A DNA stretch of 64,000 bases from Zunongwangia pacifica (GTDB taxonomy: Bacteria > Bacteroidota > Bacteroidia > Flavobacteriales > Flavobacteriaceae). The notes under the pieces were generated by a model. That model made no database searches, was not told the DNA's origin, and worked only from the letters and a program-made list of their open reading frames with translations. This document shows, one piece after another, positions 63,620 through 64,000 of this stretch (position 1 is the first letter of the stretch; every line of letters begins with the position of its first letter). The position numbers were made by a program, and so were the translations under genes. Where the stretch lies: assembly GCF_023499215.1 (NCBI RefSeq), contig NZ_JAKHSK010000024.1, forward strand, positions 1 to 64,000, in the 5' to 3' direction.

Positions 63620-64000
63620 TCATTGCTCCAAGGCTTTTAAATCGATTTTCTGAAACCAGTTTTCACCATCGATATTCAGCTTTTTGGTTTCTAAAAGATA
63701 GCGTTCGGTTTTTAGATTTTCTTCTATCGCTTTTCTCATTTCTGAATTTACATCGCTTATATACCCCAAATCAAGATCTTTATCTCCGAAGATTCGGAAT
63801 ATTATTTTACGATCTACTTTAAACGGTAGCTTTCACAAAATCCCAGCAACCTGTTTTTGTACATTTTGAAACGAAGTTTGGTCTTCTTCTACATAAATAG
63901 TTTTATTGGCATTGATAAAAACATTTAAGTAAAAAATATTGTCGTTTGCTGTAGAAGATTGTGCATTTGCTGTAAATGCAAATCCTAAAAAACACAATAA
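63620..64000 (-). pseudogene. Secreted protein gene with an in-frame stop, cut by the window end
   Basis: Read on the minus strand from the window edge, the frame encodes the end of a signal peptide (CFLGFAFTANAQ), then NIFYLNVFINANKTIYVEED and VQKQVAGIL. A TGA stop follows at 63835-63833. After the stop the same frame goes on with KLPFKVDRKIIFRIFGDKD, DLGYISDVNSEMRKAIEEN and ends KIDLKALEQ at 63620. Both parts read as one protein, so a nonsense mutation (or a base error) broke the gene. The pattern weakly resembles the periplasmic domain of ExbD-type proteins, but this is uncertain. The start lies outside the window. Confidence 0.6.

Overview
The window looks like chromosomal DNA from a marine-type member of the Flavobacteriaceae (Bacteroidota), close in gene content to Gramella, Zunongwangia or Salegentibacter. 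The pointers are the low G+C content, TonB-dependent receptors with an N-terminal carboxypeptidase-regulatory-like domain, lipoproteins with short lipoboxes, Bacteroidota promoter motifs (TTTG, about 20 bases, then TAnnTTTG), and families such as DUF2480, DUF3078, DUF5689 and the DksA-like gene beside ileS. I saw no rRNA, tRNA, insertion sequence, prophage or CRISPR array.

Layout. 1-4500: a large uncharacterised protein, a TspO-like membrane protein, the nuclease PdeM and a PrcB-like lipoprotein. 4600-8600: the succinate dehydrogenase operon sdhC-sdhA-sdhB, interrupted between sdhA and sdhB by a four-helix-bundle (23S-IVS/S23 family) gene. 8950-14750: asnB, an Xaa-Pro aminopeptidase, an alpha/beta hydrolase, a small Cys-containing protein and thiL. 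15000-23800: a long SUF iron-sulfur assembly operon (sufA, sufB, sufC, sufD, sufS, sufE, a SufT-like DUF59 gene, DUF2480, DUF3078). It carries two inserted lipoprotein genes and a frameshifted second four-helix-bundle gene. 24000-26700: hflX and two small secreted proteins. 26700-40600: three related TonB receptors, two lipoproteins and two exported nucleases, possibly a nucleic-acid scavenging region. 40700-48100: pgi, then an M23 peptidase, a tryptophan-dioxygenase-like protein, DUF3108, and the tyrosine-catabolic pair hppD and hmgA. 48200-56900: a luciferase-like oxidoreductase, DUF2809, a patatin/BamA-type protein, uvrC, and a rimB-rimK-deacylase-folate ligase cluster. 56900-57700: a tandem 373-base repeat. 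57700-63060: lspA, an uncharacterised exported protein, the DksA-like gene and ileS. The right edge holds a secreted-protein gene broken by an in-frame stop.

The most unusual features are repeats. Both four-helix-bundle genes are bracketed by inverted arrays of a 7-base unit of the type RTTYAAN, and the same 7-base periodicity recurs without a gene at several intergenic sites. Two further hairpin families are scattered between genes. The palindromic core of one of them lies in frame inside ileS and adds about eight residues (NLPAGKAG). All functional assignments come from reading motifs in the translations; no database search was run.
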